From NCBI GenBank assembly GCA_963989245.1, contig OZ022346.1:55641299-55705298 (forward strand): DNA of 64,000 nucleotides, in the 5' to 3' direction. Position numbers and translations under genes: made by a program. Within the stretch, counting starts at the first letter, position 1. Every line of letters starts with the position of its first letter. This document shows, piece by piece, positions 9,873-21,062 of this stretch. The stretch is from Nansenia antarctica. Taxonomy: Eukaryota; Chordata; Actinopteri; Argentiniformes; Microstomatidae. Below the pieces are notes generated by a model. That model was not told where the DNA came from, ran no database searches, and worked only from the letters and a program-made list of their open reading frames with translations.

Positions 9873-11088
9873 CTAATGGCTAGACATCTGGGGAATTGTA
9901 GTCCTAGATTTAGTGGACTACAAAAACACATACACAACTGAACAGAAATACAAACATAACACTGAGACAACAAACTATAAGTATACGAAAGTGATCTTAA
10001 AACTGTTGTTTGTTACATTGAGGCTCTTCAACCTTTAAACTTTCATAACATCAAAAATAAGAAAATCACAAAAAAAAAAAAAAACATCATTAAACAATGT
10101 CAATGTGTCCACACAGGCTAAAGGCCAATCTAACAAATGTGGGGGGAGGAATAGTGTTGGAGTACATCCAGGAGTATGTGCAGAAAATAATCTAATCTAA
10201 TAGAAAACTGAGAAGGGATGGGATCTATATCTTAATATGATATGATGTACATAACATCTTAGTCTTCTAGCTGAAACGTTAGGAGGATTTATTGCAAACA
10301 TACAACATACCAGTATTCAGTCACACTCGGCTTCTAAACATAACCACATAATCAGTTTCACTCAACTGCTTTTCAATTATTATTTATTTTATTTTTTTGT
10401 GGCACATTTATTTATTTGAAACAGTTAAAAAACGAAAGAACTTTCAAAAATATTGATTCAATCAAAAAAAGAACAAGAAGCAAAAAAATAACTTACACCA
10501 TTCTAAACAGCTAAATGATGAAACCCTTTCGTATTGACAAATCACAACTCTGTCAGAAAATATATTCTTCAGATGGCTTTCCTGACAACTTCCAGCAGCC
10601 CATCTCCTTATGGGGGAAAAACCAGTAAACAGTTATTTCTGTCACAGAACTTGTGTAAATACCATTTGTTTTTGAAACTGAGAAAAAAACACAAATGACA
10701 TGACATGGTTATTATTTATATGACATGGTTATTATTTATATGACATGGTTATTATTTAGCAAGGTGCCGTCTTGTATCTCGTAGCCGTGCAGAGTTCAGA
10801 ATAGCTAGCTGCTAGCTCGGACATCGCCGAGGTAAAGATGTGAAATGAAAATGAATGAAACTCACCTTCGCTGTCTTCTCGGTCGGTGTGCTGTCAGCCA
10901 TGGTTGTTTTAATTAAAGAGTTGATGGGGGAAAATCGTCTTTAATTTTATAATTCGTTACTTTCAAAACTTTGAACCTGTCGAGTACCGGTGCTGCGAGT
11001 CTGGCCACTAGCAACAGCAAGCCATTTTTGCCTACCTGCCGTCCTGCAACCTCGGCTGGTTCCCCCACACGTGTCAAATATTTCACCT
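9873..11088. repeat. Tandem unit C (1216 bp)
   Basis: Near-identical to unit B, with three VNTR copies instead of four and GAGTTGATGGGGGAAAATCG in place of GATGCTGGAAAATCG in the 5' UTR. It carries the second intact exon 1 and the motif at 9889-9904. Confidence 0.9.
10866..10901 (-). CDS. First coding exon MADSTPTEKTAK, copy C
   Basis: Identical coding sequence and GTGAGT donor to the copy at 9652-9687. If both promoters fire, transcripts could start from either copy and splice to the same downstream exon. Which copy is used cannot be told from sequence. Confidence 0.55.
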
Positions 11089-11552
11089 AATGGCTAGACA
11101 TCTGGGGAATTGTAGTCCTAGATTTAGTGGACTACAAAAACACATACACAACTGAACAGAAATACAAACATAACACTGAGACAACAAACTATAAGTATAA
11201 GAAAGTGATCTTAAAACTGTTGTTTGTTACATTGAGGCTCTTCAACCTTTAAACTTTCATAACATCAAAAATAAGAAAATCACATAAAAAAAAACAAACA
11301 TCATTAAACAATGTCAATGTGTCCACACAGGCTAGAGGCCAATCTAACAAATGTGGGGGGAGGAATAGTGTTGGAGTACATCCAGGAGTATGTGCAGAAA
11401 ATAATCTAATCTAATAGAAAACTGAGAAGGGATGGGATCTATATCTTAATATGATATGATGTACAACATCTCAGTCTTGTAGCTGAAACGTTAGGAGGAT
11501 TTATTGCAAACATAACAACATACCAGTATTCAGTCACACTCGGCTTCTAAAC
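11089..11552. repeat. Tandem unit D, truncated
   Basis: Begins like B and C with the promoter motif (11103-11118). It stops matching after CACTCGGCTTCTAAACA, so it has no VNTR and no exon 1. Confidence 0.85.
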
Positions 11553-12219
11553 ACCAAGGCCACATCTGGGTGGAAGGGGCGGTGACCACATGACGCAGGA
11601 GGGGACAAGGACATCTCAACTCCTACAACCTCGATTCCTCCTTTACTCTCCAGGAGGGAGAGGAGGAGAGGAAGAGAGGAGGAGAGGAAGAGAGGAGAGG
11701 AAGGGAAGAGAGGAAGGGAGGAGGGGAGAGGAGAGGAAGAAACGCCGCACGGCAAGACACGCCGTGTTCTTTAGACTTGCGAGAGTGAGATGCGAGATCC
11801 ACAAGATGGCGCCGTCCTGATAGCCACTTGTTCCCAGACTCCAGTGTTCTACAGTTCAAACAAGCAGAGAAAGTAACAGTAGTTCACCCACCTCAGTCGG
11901 AGAATAGCGTGGTTACTCACTCCAGTAGGAGGAGGAGGATGAGGATGATGGTGGTGGGGTTTTTGCGCTGCGCCCCGATTCTTACATGATCTTTGTTTAA
12001 ACTGGTTTGCTGTCTGGTCCTGGTCGCCGCAGCGCACCTAGCCGCCAATCAGACAATTGACTAATTCATCCACTCTTGATTCATTGTTTTCATCAGTTCC
12101 AGAAGATTAAAATCACATTCTGTGAGCTGGCTTGCAGGAGACCAATCTTAGCTACGTTAGCCCGCGATCAGTTCACCCAGTTCACAGTTCACGCCATTTG
12201 TCAACGTCACCACCGTTGT
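11553..12219. other. Unique flank with a purine-rich microsatellite
   Basis: Positions 11645-11742 are an imperfect (GGAGA)n/(GGAAG)n purine run. The rest, including CACAAGATGGCGCCGTCC near 11802, has no recognised gene. AAGATGGCGCC resembles a YY1-type promoter element, but no exon can be supported. Confidence 0.45.
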
Positions 12220-13890
12220 TTTTTGATTGAAAACCTTTATTGTCCCCAATGGGGAAATTTTGTTGTCAAACAGCTCAGTTAGGGCAGAAAACATTCAGTA
12301 CAGAAAACAGAAAAACATTCAATAAAAAACATAAAACAGTGCAGGCTCAATAAGTAAAAAGTTCCAAAAGTTCCATCTCCAGGTCTCCCCCACCCTGCAG
12401 GGCCTGGTTGTAGAGTCGGAGTGCAGCTGGAATAAAGGACTGTCCAAATCTTTTTGTGCTTTGACGGGGGAGAACAAATCTGTGGCTGAACTTGCTCCTC
12501 ATCCCTGCCAGCTCGCAGTACATCGGGTGGGAGGGATTGGCCAGCATGGCCGCCAGTTTTTTCCCCATCCTCTGTTCTGCCACCACCTCTAGGCTGTCCA
12601 GCCCGGTCCCCACCACAGAGCTGGCCTTCTTCACCAGTTTGTTTAGCTTCGCAGCATCCCTGGCACAGATGTTTCCACCCCAGCAGGCCACGGCGAAGAA
12701 CAGAACGCTGGCAACCACCGACTGGTAAAACATTTGCAGCAGCTTGTTGCAGACACCGAAAGACCTCAGCCTTCTCAGGAAAAACAGTCTGCTCTGCCCT
12801 TTCCTGAGAAGAGCCTCGGTGTTGTCAGTCCAGTCCAGTTTGTTATTAATTTGTACTCCCAGGTACCTGTAGGAGTCCACCCTCTCGACTTCCACCCCCT
12901 TGATGGTGATGGGGGCTGGGGTCCTTCTCTTCCTCCTAAAATCCACCACCAACTCCTTTGTTTTGCTGGTGTTAAGCAAAAGGTAGTTGGTGTCGCACCA
13001 CTGCACGAAGCTCTCCACCAGGGCCCTGTACTCCTCATCCCTGTCGTCTGTGATGTAACCGACGATAGAGGAGTCATCCGAAAACTTCTGCAGGTGGCAC
13101 TGGTCGGAGCTAAACTGGAAGTCGGAGGTATAGAGGGTGAAGAGAAAGGGTGACAGAACAGTTCCCTGGGGGGCACCGGTGTTGCACACCACCACCTCAG
13201 ACTGACAGCCCTGCAGTCTCACATACTGACGCCTGTCTGTGAGGTAGTTGTGGATCCAAGCCGTCAGGGAGTCCTCCACACACATCACTGCTAGTTTGTC
13301 AGCCAGCAGTGATGGCTTGATAGTGTTAAATGCACTGGAGAAGTCGAAGAACATGGTCCTCACCATGCTCTGTGGCCTCTCCAGGTGTGTGTAGGCCCTG
13401 TGCAGCATGTAAATGATGGCGTCCTCCACCCCCATGCTCTCCTGGTATGCAAACTGCCGGGGGTCCAGGAAGTCCTTCACCTGGGGCTTAAGGTGTTGCA
13501 GCACTAGCCTCTCCAGGATCTTCATGACCTGTGGTGTCAGGGCGACAGGTCTGTAGTCGTTTGGGGTGCTGGGCCGTCCCTTCTTTGGCACTGGGACGAT
13601 GCAAGAGGTCTTCCAGAGCTGTGGCACCCTCCTCAGTCTTAGAGATAGACTGAAGAGATGTTGGAATGTGTCCGCCAGCTCTCCAGCACACACCTTCAGA
13701 ACCCTGGGGTTGATGTTGTCTGGACCTCTGGACTTGTTCACATTCACCCTGGAAAGCTGCCTTCTCACCTGCTCAGATGTTATAAAGCTGTGAGTACCGG
13801 TGTCTCCAGGTGTGAAGCATGCTCCCTGGCTCCTGGTGTTGGTAAGGGGAGGCAGTTGCTGCTGGGGTGTCAGGGGGAGTGGGGGCTACT
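12220..13890 (-). mobile_element. L2/CR1-type LINE, 5'-truncated, ORF2 RT region
   Basis: The minus strand is open from about 13886 to 12347, reading past the first Met at 13768. In the 473-residue part from that Met, reverse-transcriptase motifs are clear: RGPDNINP (15-22), FFDFSSAFNTI (140-150), TGAPQGTVLSPFLF (197-210) and FSDD (229-232, the catalytic pair), with a C-terminal SHRFVLPRQS segment. The 3' UTR has the typical AATAAAGGTTTTC end near 12225. The 5' part of ORF2 with the endonuclease is missing. The frame is long and clean, so the insertion is fairly young, but it cannot move on its own. Confidence 0.85.
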
Positions 13891-13924
13891 GTTGCCAGGG
13901 GTGCGGTACATTGGAGAGGGGAGG

Positions 13925-14217
13925 AGAGGGTCGGGGGCTGTGGGGGGTGACAGGGGGATGGGGGGGGTGACAGGGTCGGGGGCTGGGTCGGGGGCTGGGT
14001 CGGGGGCTGGGTCGGGGGCTGTGACAGGGTCGAGGGCTGGGTCGGGGGCTGGGTCGGGGGCTGGGTCGGGGGCTGGGTCGGGGGCTGGGTCGGGGGCTGG
14101 GTCGGGGGCTGTGACAGGGTCGGGGGCTGGGTCGGGGGCTGTGACAGGGTCGGGGGCTGGGTCGGGGGCTGTGACAGGGTCGGGGGCTGGGTCGGGGGCT
14201 GTGACAGGGTCGGGGTC
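13925..14217. repeat. 12-bp G-rich minisatellite, about 22 units
   Basis: The basic unit GGGTCGGGGGCT is mixed with the longer variant GTGACAGGGTCGGGGGCT. It sits directly upstream of the truncated LINE ORF. The dense G-runs on the plus strand could fold into G-quadruplexes. Confidence 0.9.
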
Positions 14218-14309
14218 TCACATTAAAAGACTGTAAGAGGTCATCATTGAGAATTGCAACAAAAGTGTCTGAGGATGATCTAATATGAATGCAATTGACA
14301 TGACATGTA

Positions 14310-14740
14310 CATTAGGAACAGGAAGGCCTCCAAGATCTCCAGGGACCCGACCCACCCTGGGCACGTTCACTTTATCAGGCTGCCCTCGAAAAGGAGGTAC
14401 AGAACCCCGGCCGCTAAGACAAACAGACTGAAGAACTGCTTCTACCACAGGGCCGTCCAGGCCCTGAACACAGCAAAGACCTAAGTTCTGGGCCCTGGAC
14501 AGTCTGGACGGATTGTATGGCAGCTGCTGGACTGAAAAAATCAGGTGTAGTGCTGAGGCACAAACATGTACATTTCAAGCCTGCAAACTGACACTTTAAA
14601 TAACGTGAAAAAATACTATTGTGCAATATGACAACCCTAGTTGACTATCTGTGCAGTATAGTACAGTGGATTGTGTACATAGCCTTTATTTATGTAAACC
14701 AGCTCCTTACCTTCTTGTGATTTTATTCTTTTTCTAAAAG
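14310..14740 (+). mobile_element. L2-like LINE 3' end
   Basis: The last codons read RKASKISRDPTHPGHVHF...KTNRLKNCFYHRAVQALN, then a TAA near 14482 and the same 3' UTR as at 2557-2976. It is 5'-truncated and passes into a (GT)n run at 14741. Confidence 0.85.
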
Positions 14741-14964
14741 TGTGTGTGTGTGTGTGTGTGTGTCTGTGTGCCTGTATAATATCTAAGCACCTGGTGGATA
14801 TCAGTATCACTGTGAGTGCCTGTGAGTGTAAATTTGTGAAAGTTGTCAATCAAGTGTATGTGTGTATCTTGTGTGAACCAGTTGTTGTGTATTTGTGATT
14901 GGGTGTGTGAACCCACATGGTGTGCATTTGTGAAAGTCTGTGTGTGTGTGTGTGTGTGTGTGTG
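14741..14964. repeat. (GT)n runs with decayed spacer
   Basis: Pure GT runs at 14741-14763 and 14936-14964 flank 170 bp of GTG-rich, GTGA-rich sequence that looks like an aged GT repeat. Confidence 0.8.
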
Positions 14965-15340
14965 TCCAGGTCCCACCCTGCAGATTGTCCATGTGCTGCT
15001 GTAACCTCACACCGTACTAGGATTTTATCTCTGAACTATATATCGTCACAGGTTGGACAACAAAGTTCTATTCTAAAATAAATAAGGTCAGCCCACTTTT
15101 CAGGGCCAAAAGTGAAGTGGAAAGGAAAGTCAGTCTTTACATTTACATTTTTGGAATTTAGTGGACACCTTTTTTGGTAATATACAGTTGAGAAACTGAA
15201 CAGGGGGATTCAGAGGTTTGAGGGACAGTTAAGGTGTAGCCTGAAAAGATGAAGTCTATGGCAGAAGATAGGGAGAGACTCTGCAATCCTGACAGCAATG
15301 GGGAGCAATCTTCAGATTTAAATCCAATTTAACACGCCAT
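14965..15340. other. Unassigned sequence
   Basis: No coding or repeat signal recognised apart from a LINE-like preface near 15300. Confidence 0.4.
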
Positions 15341-15343
15341 TAT

Positions 15344-15984
15344 ATGGCACTCTATCATCAATTCAGTCATTCAACTCAGGCTGCCGAGGTCCATGATGGT
15401 CCAGTTTTACACGGCCATCATAGAGGCCATCCTCACCCACTCCATCATCACCTGGTTCCCTGCTGCAACGACCAAGGACAAGGCCAAGTTGCAGCAGAGA
15501 GGGTGATCGGCTGTCCCTTGCCCTCCCTCAACTCCCTGCATGACACCAGGGCCCTGAGGAGGGCAAGGAAGATCATGGCCGACCCCTTCCACCCCGGCCA
15601 CGGCCTCCTCACCCTGCTTCCCTCTGGAAGAAGGTTGCGGCTGCCTAAGACATTAAAGGCCCGCCACAGGCTCAGTTTCTTCCCCTCAGCCGCCAGGCTG
15701 CTAAATGACTCTGGCTTCCCCCTCACCCCCGCCTCCAAGTCTGCCCAGGACTGAACATGCACTGGACCTTGAATAAACTCTGCACTGCACTTTATATACA
15801 GCACTATCCATGCACTGTCTGTCCTGTGTTGTCCTGGTTTTGCCTGTTTTTGCATTTGTATTTGTACTTGTTTTGTTCATGTATATGTGAAAAAAGCATA
15901 AATGCACCTTCTGTAAATGCCAAAACAAATTCCTATATGTGTCAAGCATAATGGCAATAAACGTTATCTGAATCTGAATCTGAA
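15344..15984 (+). mobile_element. Second L2 LINE family, 3' end
   Basis: It encodes MVQFYTAIIEAILTHSII, then after a +1 frameshift near 15503 VIGCPLPSLNSLHDTRALRR and FHPGHGLLTLLPSGRR, a stop near 15754, a 3' UTR with AATAAA, and the L2-type tail of (TCTGAA) repeats ending at 15984. It is a different subfamily from the 14.3-kb copy and is inactive. Confidence 0.85.
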
Positions 15985-15985
15985 C

Positions 15986-16120
15986 ACGCCCCTGGCTCAG
16001 CTGGGTATGACAGACGTGTTTGACGAGGCCAAGGCTGACCTGTCAGGGATGAACGGGAGTGGCGGGCTCTCCCTGTCCACCATGGCCCATAAGGCCTTTG
16101 TGGAGGTGAATGAGGAGGGG
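15986..16120 (+). pseudogene. Serpin (clade B-like) exon fragment
   Basis: Directly after the LINE tail the plus strand reads TPLAQLGMTDVFDEAKADLS, then GMNGSGGLSLSTMAHKAFVE and VNEEG. This is the serpin segment leading into the hinge before the reactive-centre loop (HKAFVEVNEEG, normally followed by TEAAA). It then diverges to KILSCYFV, so the hinge alanines and the loop are absent. No other serpin exon lies nearby. It is an orphan fragment of an intracellular serpin such as the SERPINB1 group, cut on the left by the LINE. Confidence 0.75.
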
Positions 16121-16174
16121 AAAATATTGTCTTGTTATTTTGTACACCATAGGGGTAAGGTAAATAGGTAAAAC

Positions 16175-16600
16175 ACACCTGGGGGGGTATTCCACGTAGG
16201 GTGATTAACTCTGATCCAGGTTTAAATCAGATCCGGGCGCTAATTTCAGCTTCCATCAATGTGGCTCAAATAATTCGCTGCTTGGTTGCTATGCAACCAA
16301 TCCTTCTGAGCAAACCTGGTAGCGAGCAGGTTTACAGGCTGGTTTAGGTAATACGTGCGTCAAAAATGTCTCACAGATGGAAACGACATCCCGAACGACA
16401 GTTCCGTCAAGTGTCTTTTAGGAAATACGATGATATGATGACATATGAAGATATGATGACATATGAGGTTTTATCGCCGCCTACCGGCCTGGCTGGCATG
16501 ATGATGCTCTTGTGGACGGAGGTCTTTTTCTATAACCGCTTGTGTGTGTTTTTGTTGTTGTTTTTTTAGGAAAAACCTAGTCTTCAAAAATCCCCGTGTA
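16175..16600. other. Possible DNA-transposon remnant
   Basis: The start (GGGGGGTATTCCACGTAG) resembles the TIRs of PIF/Harbinger-type fish elements, but no matching right end is visible, so this is tentative. No intact ORF is present. Confidence 0.3.
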
Positions 16601-16603
16601 CGT

Positions 16604-16767
16604 GACCTAGCTCTGCTCCGTGTACGTGACCTAGCTCTGCTCCGTGTACGTGACCTAGCTCTGCTCCGTGTACGTGACCTAGCTCTGCTCCGTGTACGTG
16701 ACCTAGCTCTGCTCCGTGTACGTGACCTAGCTCTGCTCCGTGTACGTGACCTAGCTCTGCTCCGTGG
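16604..16767. repeat. 24-bp minisatellite, 7 copies
   Basis: The unit is CGTGTACGTGACCTAGCTCT plus GCTC. As a multiple of three it stays open (RVRDLALL), but nothing suggests translation. Each unit carries TACGTGAC, a CRE/E-box-like core. Confidence 0.95.
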
Positions 16768-16794
16768 TCTAGAGGGGATGTGACCCAACAACCT

Positions 16795-17885
16795 GCTGAT
16801 GTAGCAGGCTTAGGCTAGCAGCGTATGAGGAGCTGTAGCCAGGCTGCCCAGAGATACAATACAGACCTGAACTAGAATACAGACCTGAACAACTCACCTT
16901 CTGCTGTCTGAGTTACAATCAGCGCGACACAGAAGGCCAACAGAGCCTGATATGTTTGACTCTTCATAATAAGAGTCATATAAGGAAAACAAATATGAAT
17001 TTGTGATGTAGCAAATAGACTAGGATAGCCACCGGACAGCAGCCTTCCAGACAGTGTTGTTGTGGGAGCAAGTCTAATTGGTTAATTGATTGTTAAAGGA
17101 ACATCTACGTATATAATATCTATGGTAGAGGAGGTTTATTTGTGTGATTTTTTTTTTTGACAACGACATATGACTATTATTAAATTGTAAGGCATCATGT
17201 AAGACAGACATATTTCATTTCAACAACAGCAGCAATATTGAAATATAGCCAGTGATTATGATGATTATGTAAATCTAATATGGATCAGGAGAACTTTACT
17301 GTTGGTTTATGGAAATCCAAAGTATTTCATTGTCCATCAGTGAACGTTGATCTTAGCAACATATGAGCCACCAAACAAAGTGAAAATAGGCTACTCCAGA
17401 TAAAGTAGATACTTTTTAACAACAATAAATGCTATTATGACACTTTTGTGCTTTCTCCTGGTCCTGTGTAGATAAGCTGTAGGCCATTCGATTTAAGACC
17501 AATGTTGGAATGCACAATGACTGGTGAAGAGGGATGACATTAACAATTAACTTCAAAACACTTTTTTAAAATATAAATATATAGAATGACACAACGCATT
17601 TAAGATCACAATCCTCAATAGATTGATTCCATCGTTTTACCGACAAGAAGATTCTACAATCTATCAGCCTTTCCGTAGAAATACATCGCTCCCTGTATAA
17701 CGATATATATATATATATATAACGTTACATGTTTTAAGGCTGATCTGTGCATGATGGTGCTGCATTTTGACATAATTCTTATCGCATTTCCCCCCGTTGT
17801 GCTGTGCTGTGCCGTTCCATAGTCCAGCGCTTCATCATCCCCCTTCTAAAACTGCCATCACCCCTTTCCATCCCTGGCGTCATTT
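16795..17885. other. AT-rich unassigned region
   Basis: No exon recognised. Contains a short (AT)n run at 17703-17720 and poly(T) at 17151. Probably intergenic. Confidence 0.45.
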
Positions 17886-17889
17886 TATC

Positions 17890-18384
17890 AATGAACGTGG
17901 ACAAACAGACTGAAGCTCAGCTTCTACCCCAGGGCCATCCAGGCCCTGAACACAGCAAAGACCTAGGTTCTGGGCCCTGGACAGTCTGGACGGATTGATG
18001 GCAGCTGCTGGATTGAAAAATCAGGTGTAGTGCTGAGGCACAAATGTGTACATTTCAAGCCTGCAAACTGCAACACTTTAAATGAATGTGCAATAACACT
18101 ATGTGCAATATGACAACCCTAGGGTACATAAGGTTGCAGAGAAATAGGAAATGTTAGAATAGGTATAGCATAGCATAGAGTACAGCACAGTGTTTTATCT
18201 GTACAGTATAGTATAGTGGATAGTGTACATAGCCTTTATTTATGTAAACCAGCTCCTTTCCCTTCTTGTTTTTTTAGTTTTTTTTTTCTTTCCTAGCACC
18301 AGGGGAGCCACCCCTCCCAAATTTCGTTGTTTGGTACCTGTACTATAGCAATGACAATAAAGACCATTCATTCATTCGTATTAT
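17890..18384 (+). mobile_element. L2-like LINE 3' end with complete tail
   Basis: It carries the last ORF codons (ACAAACAGACTGAAG...GCCCTGAACACAGCAAAG), the shared 3' UTR, then ACTATAGCAATGACAATAAAG and an (ATTC)n-type tail at 18364-18380. This copy keeps more of the 3' end than the one at 14.3 kb. Confidence 0.85.
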
Positions 18385-19215
18385 ACATATTTACATATTA
18401 CATATTTGTTGTTATTTATGGAAGTGTCCGGTTGCTGGAGGAAAACATTTTTACACTGCACAGTTTAGCCCGAAATAGAGAGAGTGCAGCACCGCGCCAG
18501 CTGGTTGAAACTCCCGTTGACAGCGGGGGGAGAGAATCGTGGGAATTCGCTCCGCGCTGTGTCGACGGTGATAGGAGTGTAGGATCGACACCATTCAAAT
18601 GGTTTTGGATTGTTATCCTAACCCACGGTAAACCGAAGTTATTAACCCGCAAAGGGCACCGTGTTTGTCCGTGAATAACACAGCACACATTGATACTACA
18701 GTTCATAAAGCAGACAAGTGAAGGCAGTGGTTTTAAGGGTTAAAAAAACATGACTTTATTATGTGTACATAGCTTCCTCTCTCTCTTTCTCTTTCTCTCC
18801 AAAAAACCACGGTTAATAATATACCACATGCCGAGGGAAAGGCATACAATAGCTTCAAGTTCCTCCATGTCGCTGTTGTTGTGGCTGTGTTGTGTCTCGT
18901 GAAAATATGCGTCACCACCATGGCGCGCTTTTATGACGCGTAACTCCGCCTACTATCGCCTACTCCTCCTACTCGTTCCTGGTCTGTTGTGTATACTGGA
19001 AAACCAGAACTGTTCAAAAGCGGGCCGAAGCGACCCGACCCGACCCGACCCGAACCGAGCCGAAGCGAGCCGGGCCGCTGGTGGAAAAGCGCCATATGCC
19101 ATGTCAGGTCAGGTCATGGAGGTAAGGGGACAAGGAAGGATAACAGTGACAGTTACTGTCCGTCAAAGATGTTTAGAGACACAGTGACACAGTGACACAG
19201 TAACACGTTTTGTCA
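18385..19215. other. Unassigned region with short repeats
   Basis: It contains a (CT)n run near 18775-18800 and a short CCGAC/CGAGC repeat at 19028-19075. No coding exon can be supported. Confidence 0.4.
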
Positions 19216-19972
19216 ATTCGGTTGTTAAGTCGTGACGTGTTTCCTGGGTCCAACGTTGGCTAAGGCGCTCTCTTCGAAATGCCTCAGTAATAATAATAAT
19301 TCATTATATTTGTATAGCGCTTTTCCACGGCTCAAAGACACTGACAAATATGGGAAAAACGGGAAAGTGCTGTGTCCCTTGTTGTATGAATAGATCCCAG
19401 TCTAAAAAACTATTGAACTGTCATTCTACCGCTGTAGTACACTGGTACTCTGGTGCTGTAGTACACTGGTACTCTGGTGCTTTAGTACACTGGTACTCTG
19501 GTGCTGTAGTACACTGGTACTCTGGTGCTTTAGTACACTGGTACTCTGGTGCCTTAGTACACTGGTACTCTGGTGCTGTAGTACACTGGTACTCTGGTGC
19601 TTTAGTACACTGGTACTCTGGTGCTTTAGTACACTGGTACTCTGGTGCTTTAGTACACTGGTACTCTGGTGCTGTAGTACACTGGTACTCTGGTGCTTTA
19701 GTACACTGGTACTCTGGTGCTGTAGTACACTGGTACTCTGGTGCTGTAGTACACTGGTACTCTGGTGCTTTAGTACACTGGTACTCTGGTGCTGTAGTAC
19801 ACTGGTACTCTGGTGCTTTAGTACACTGGTACTCTGGTGCTGTAGTACACTGGTACTCTGGTGCTGTAGTACTCTGGTGCTTTAGTACACTGGTACTCTG
19901 GTGCAGGGAATTTCTGGTTTGGACCCGGAAATTGCTAAACGTCACGTTTGACGTCAGACTTAACAACCGAAT
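19216..19972 (+). mobile_element. Possible P-element/THAP transposon relic with inverted ends
   Basis: The left end ATTCGGTTGTTAAGTC (19216 on) and the right end GACTTAACAACCGAAT (to about 19972) are inverted repeats, and similarity continues inward (GTGACGT...GGGTCCAA). Inside, an ATG at 19350 opens MGKTGKCCVPCCMNRSQSKK, which resembles the start of a THAP zinc finger (early C-x(2-4)-C pair). The frame then runs into the 24-bp minisatellite. THAP domains are found in P-element transposases. No target-site duplication was found, so the assignment is tentative. Confidence 0.4.
19432..19905. repeat. 24-bp minisatellite, about 19-20 copies
   Basis: The unit is GTAGTACACTGGTACTCTGG plus TGCT, with a G/T alternation (CTGTAG or CTTTAG) that varies between units. 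It is in frame on both strands (ALVHWYSG on plus). Confidence 0.95.
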
Positions 19973-19989
19973 AAGAGGGCAATGTTGAA

Positions 19990-20727
19990 GGATAGCCAGA
20001 CTGTATGGAGGTAAGGAAAAAAACAGGAGACAGAAAGAAGAGGAAGAATGAAATCTAAACAGACTGAAGATCTGGATGGACAGAGAGAAGCAGTTGGCGG
20101 AGCGATCTGACACTGAGACGGTTTCTCACAGTCTAGGAACTGTCTACTCTGTAGAAACGTTCTGTTTTTATATACATTTTCGTTGAGAACAGAAATCAAT
20201 CCACAATGATTCTTTATATCAAAAATATATCAATGGGCCTATCACTACAGTACACAAGAAAGACAACATACAATATCAAATATATACAGGTTGTATGTGA
20301 GCCAAATTAAAATCCATATACAGTATATATATACTGTATACATATAAAGATGTGTGACCCAGTCTGGTGAAAGGGGGAACAATCAAAATGTTCAGACTAA
20401 ATATTGCAACGCATTGGATTTGTGAGTGATCCCCACTGCTACCTAGTTAACTAGAACACTACTTTACATTGTTAGCAGGCTCACAAAACAAGCTGTGTTA
20501 GTTGACTTAACGAGTGTGTCGTTGATTTTCAACAACGCTGAAATGGATTTACATTGTTTTTTACAAATAAAAGTCTGAACATTAAATCGGCTGCCGACTT
20601 GTTCCCCCTTTCACCAGACCGTGTCATATTTTGTACCCAACAGTAGACAGTTGACAAAAGTTGCAGCAGCGTTTCCAGGGCCACAACGTTGACAATGATG
20701 CCAGTATTGACTGGATGGGAATAGTCC
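19990..20727. other. Cryptochrome 3' flank, no gene recognised
   Basis: AT-rich sequence downstream of the cryptochrome on the minus strand. It includes a perfect palindromic AT stretch around 20320-20340 (TACAGTATATATATACTGTA). It may hold the cryptochrome 3' UTR or poly(A) site, but no clear end was identified. Confidence 0.4.
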
Positions 20728-21062
20728 ACGTGATTGTATACAGTCCAGGTGATTATATACAGTCCAGGTGATTATATACAGTCCAAGTGATACAGTTCAG
20801 GTGATAATATACAGTCCATGTGATTATATACAGTCCAGGTGATTATATACAGTCCAAGTGATTATATACAGTCCAGGTGATTGTATACAGTCCAGGTGAT
20901 TATATACAGTCCAGGTGATTATATACAGTCCAGGTGATTATATACAGTCCAAGTGATACAGTTCAGGTGATAATATACAGTCCAGGTGATTATATACAGT
21001 CCAAGTGATTATATACAGTCCAAGTGATTATATACAGTCCAGGTGATTATATACAGTCCAAC
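20728..21062. repeat. 19-bp minisatellite, about 17 copies
   Basis: The unit is GTGATTATATACAGTCCAG with variants (CAAGTGATACAGTT). The order of variants repeats, for example CAAGTGATACAGTTCAGGTG at about 20785 and 20948, showing block duplication inside the array. Confidence 0.9.

Noticed and set aside
14734..14976. His/Thr frames in GT-rich sequence
   Set aside because: Products of the GT microsatellite.
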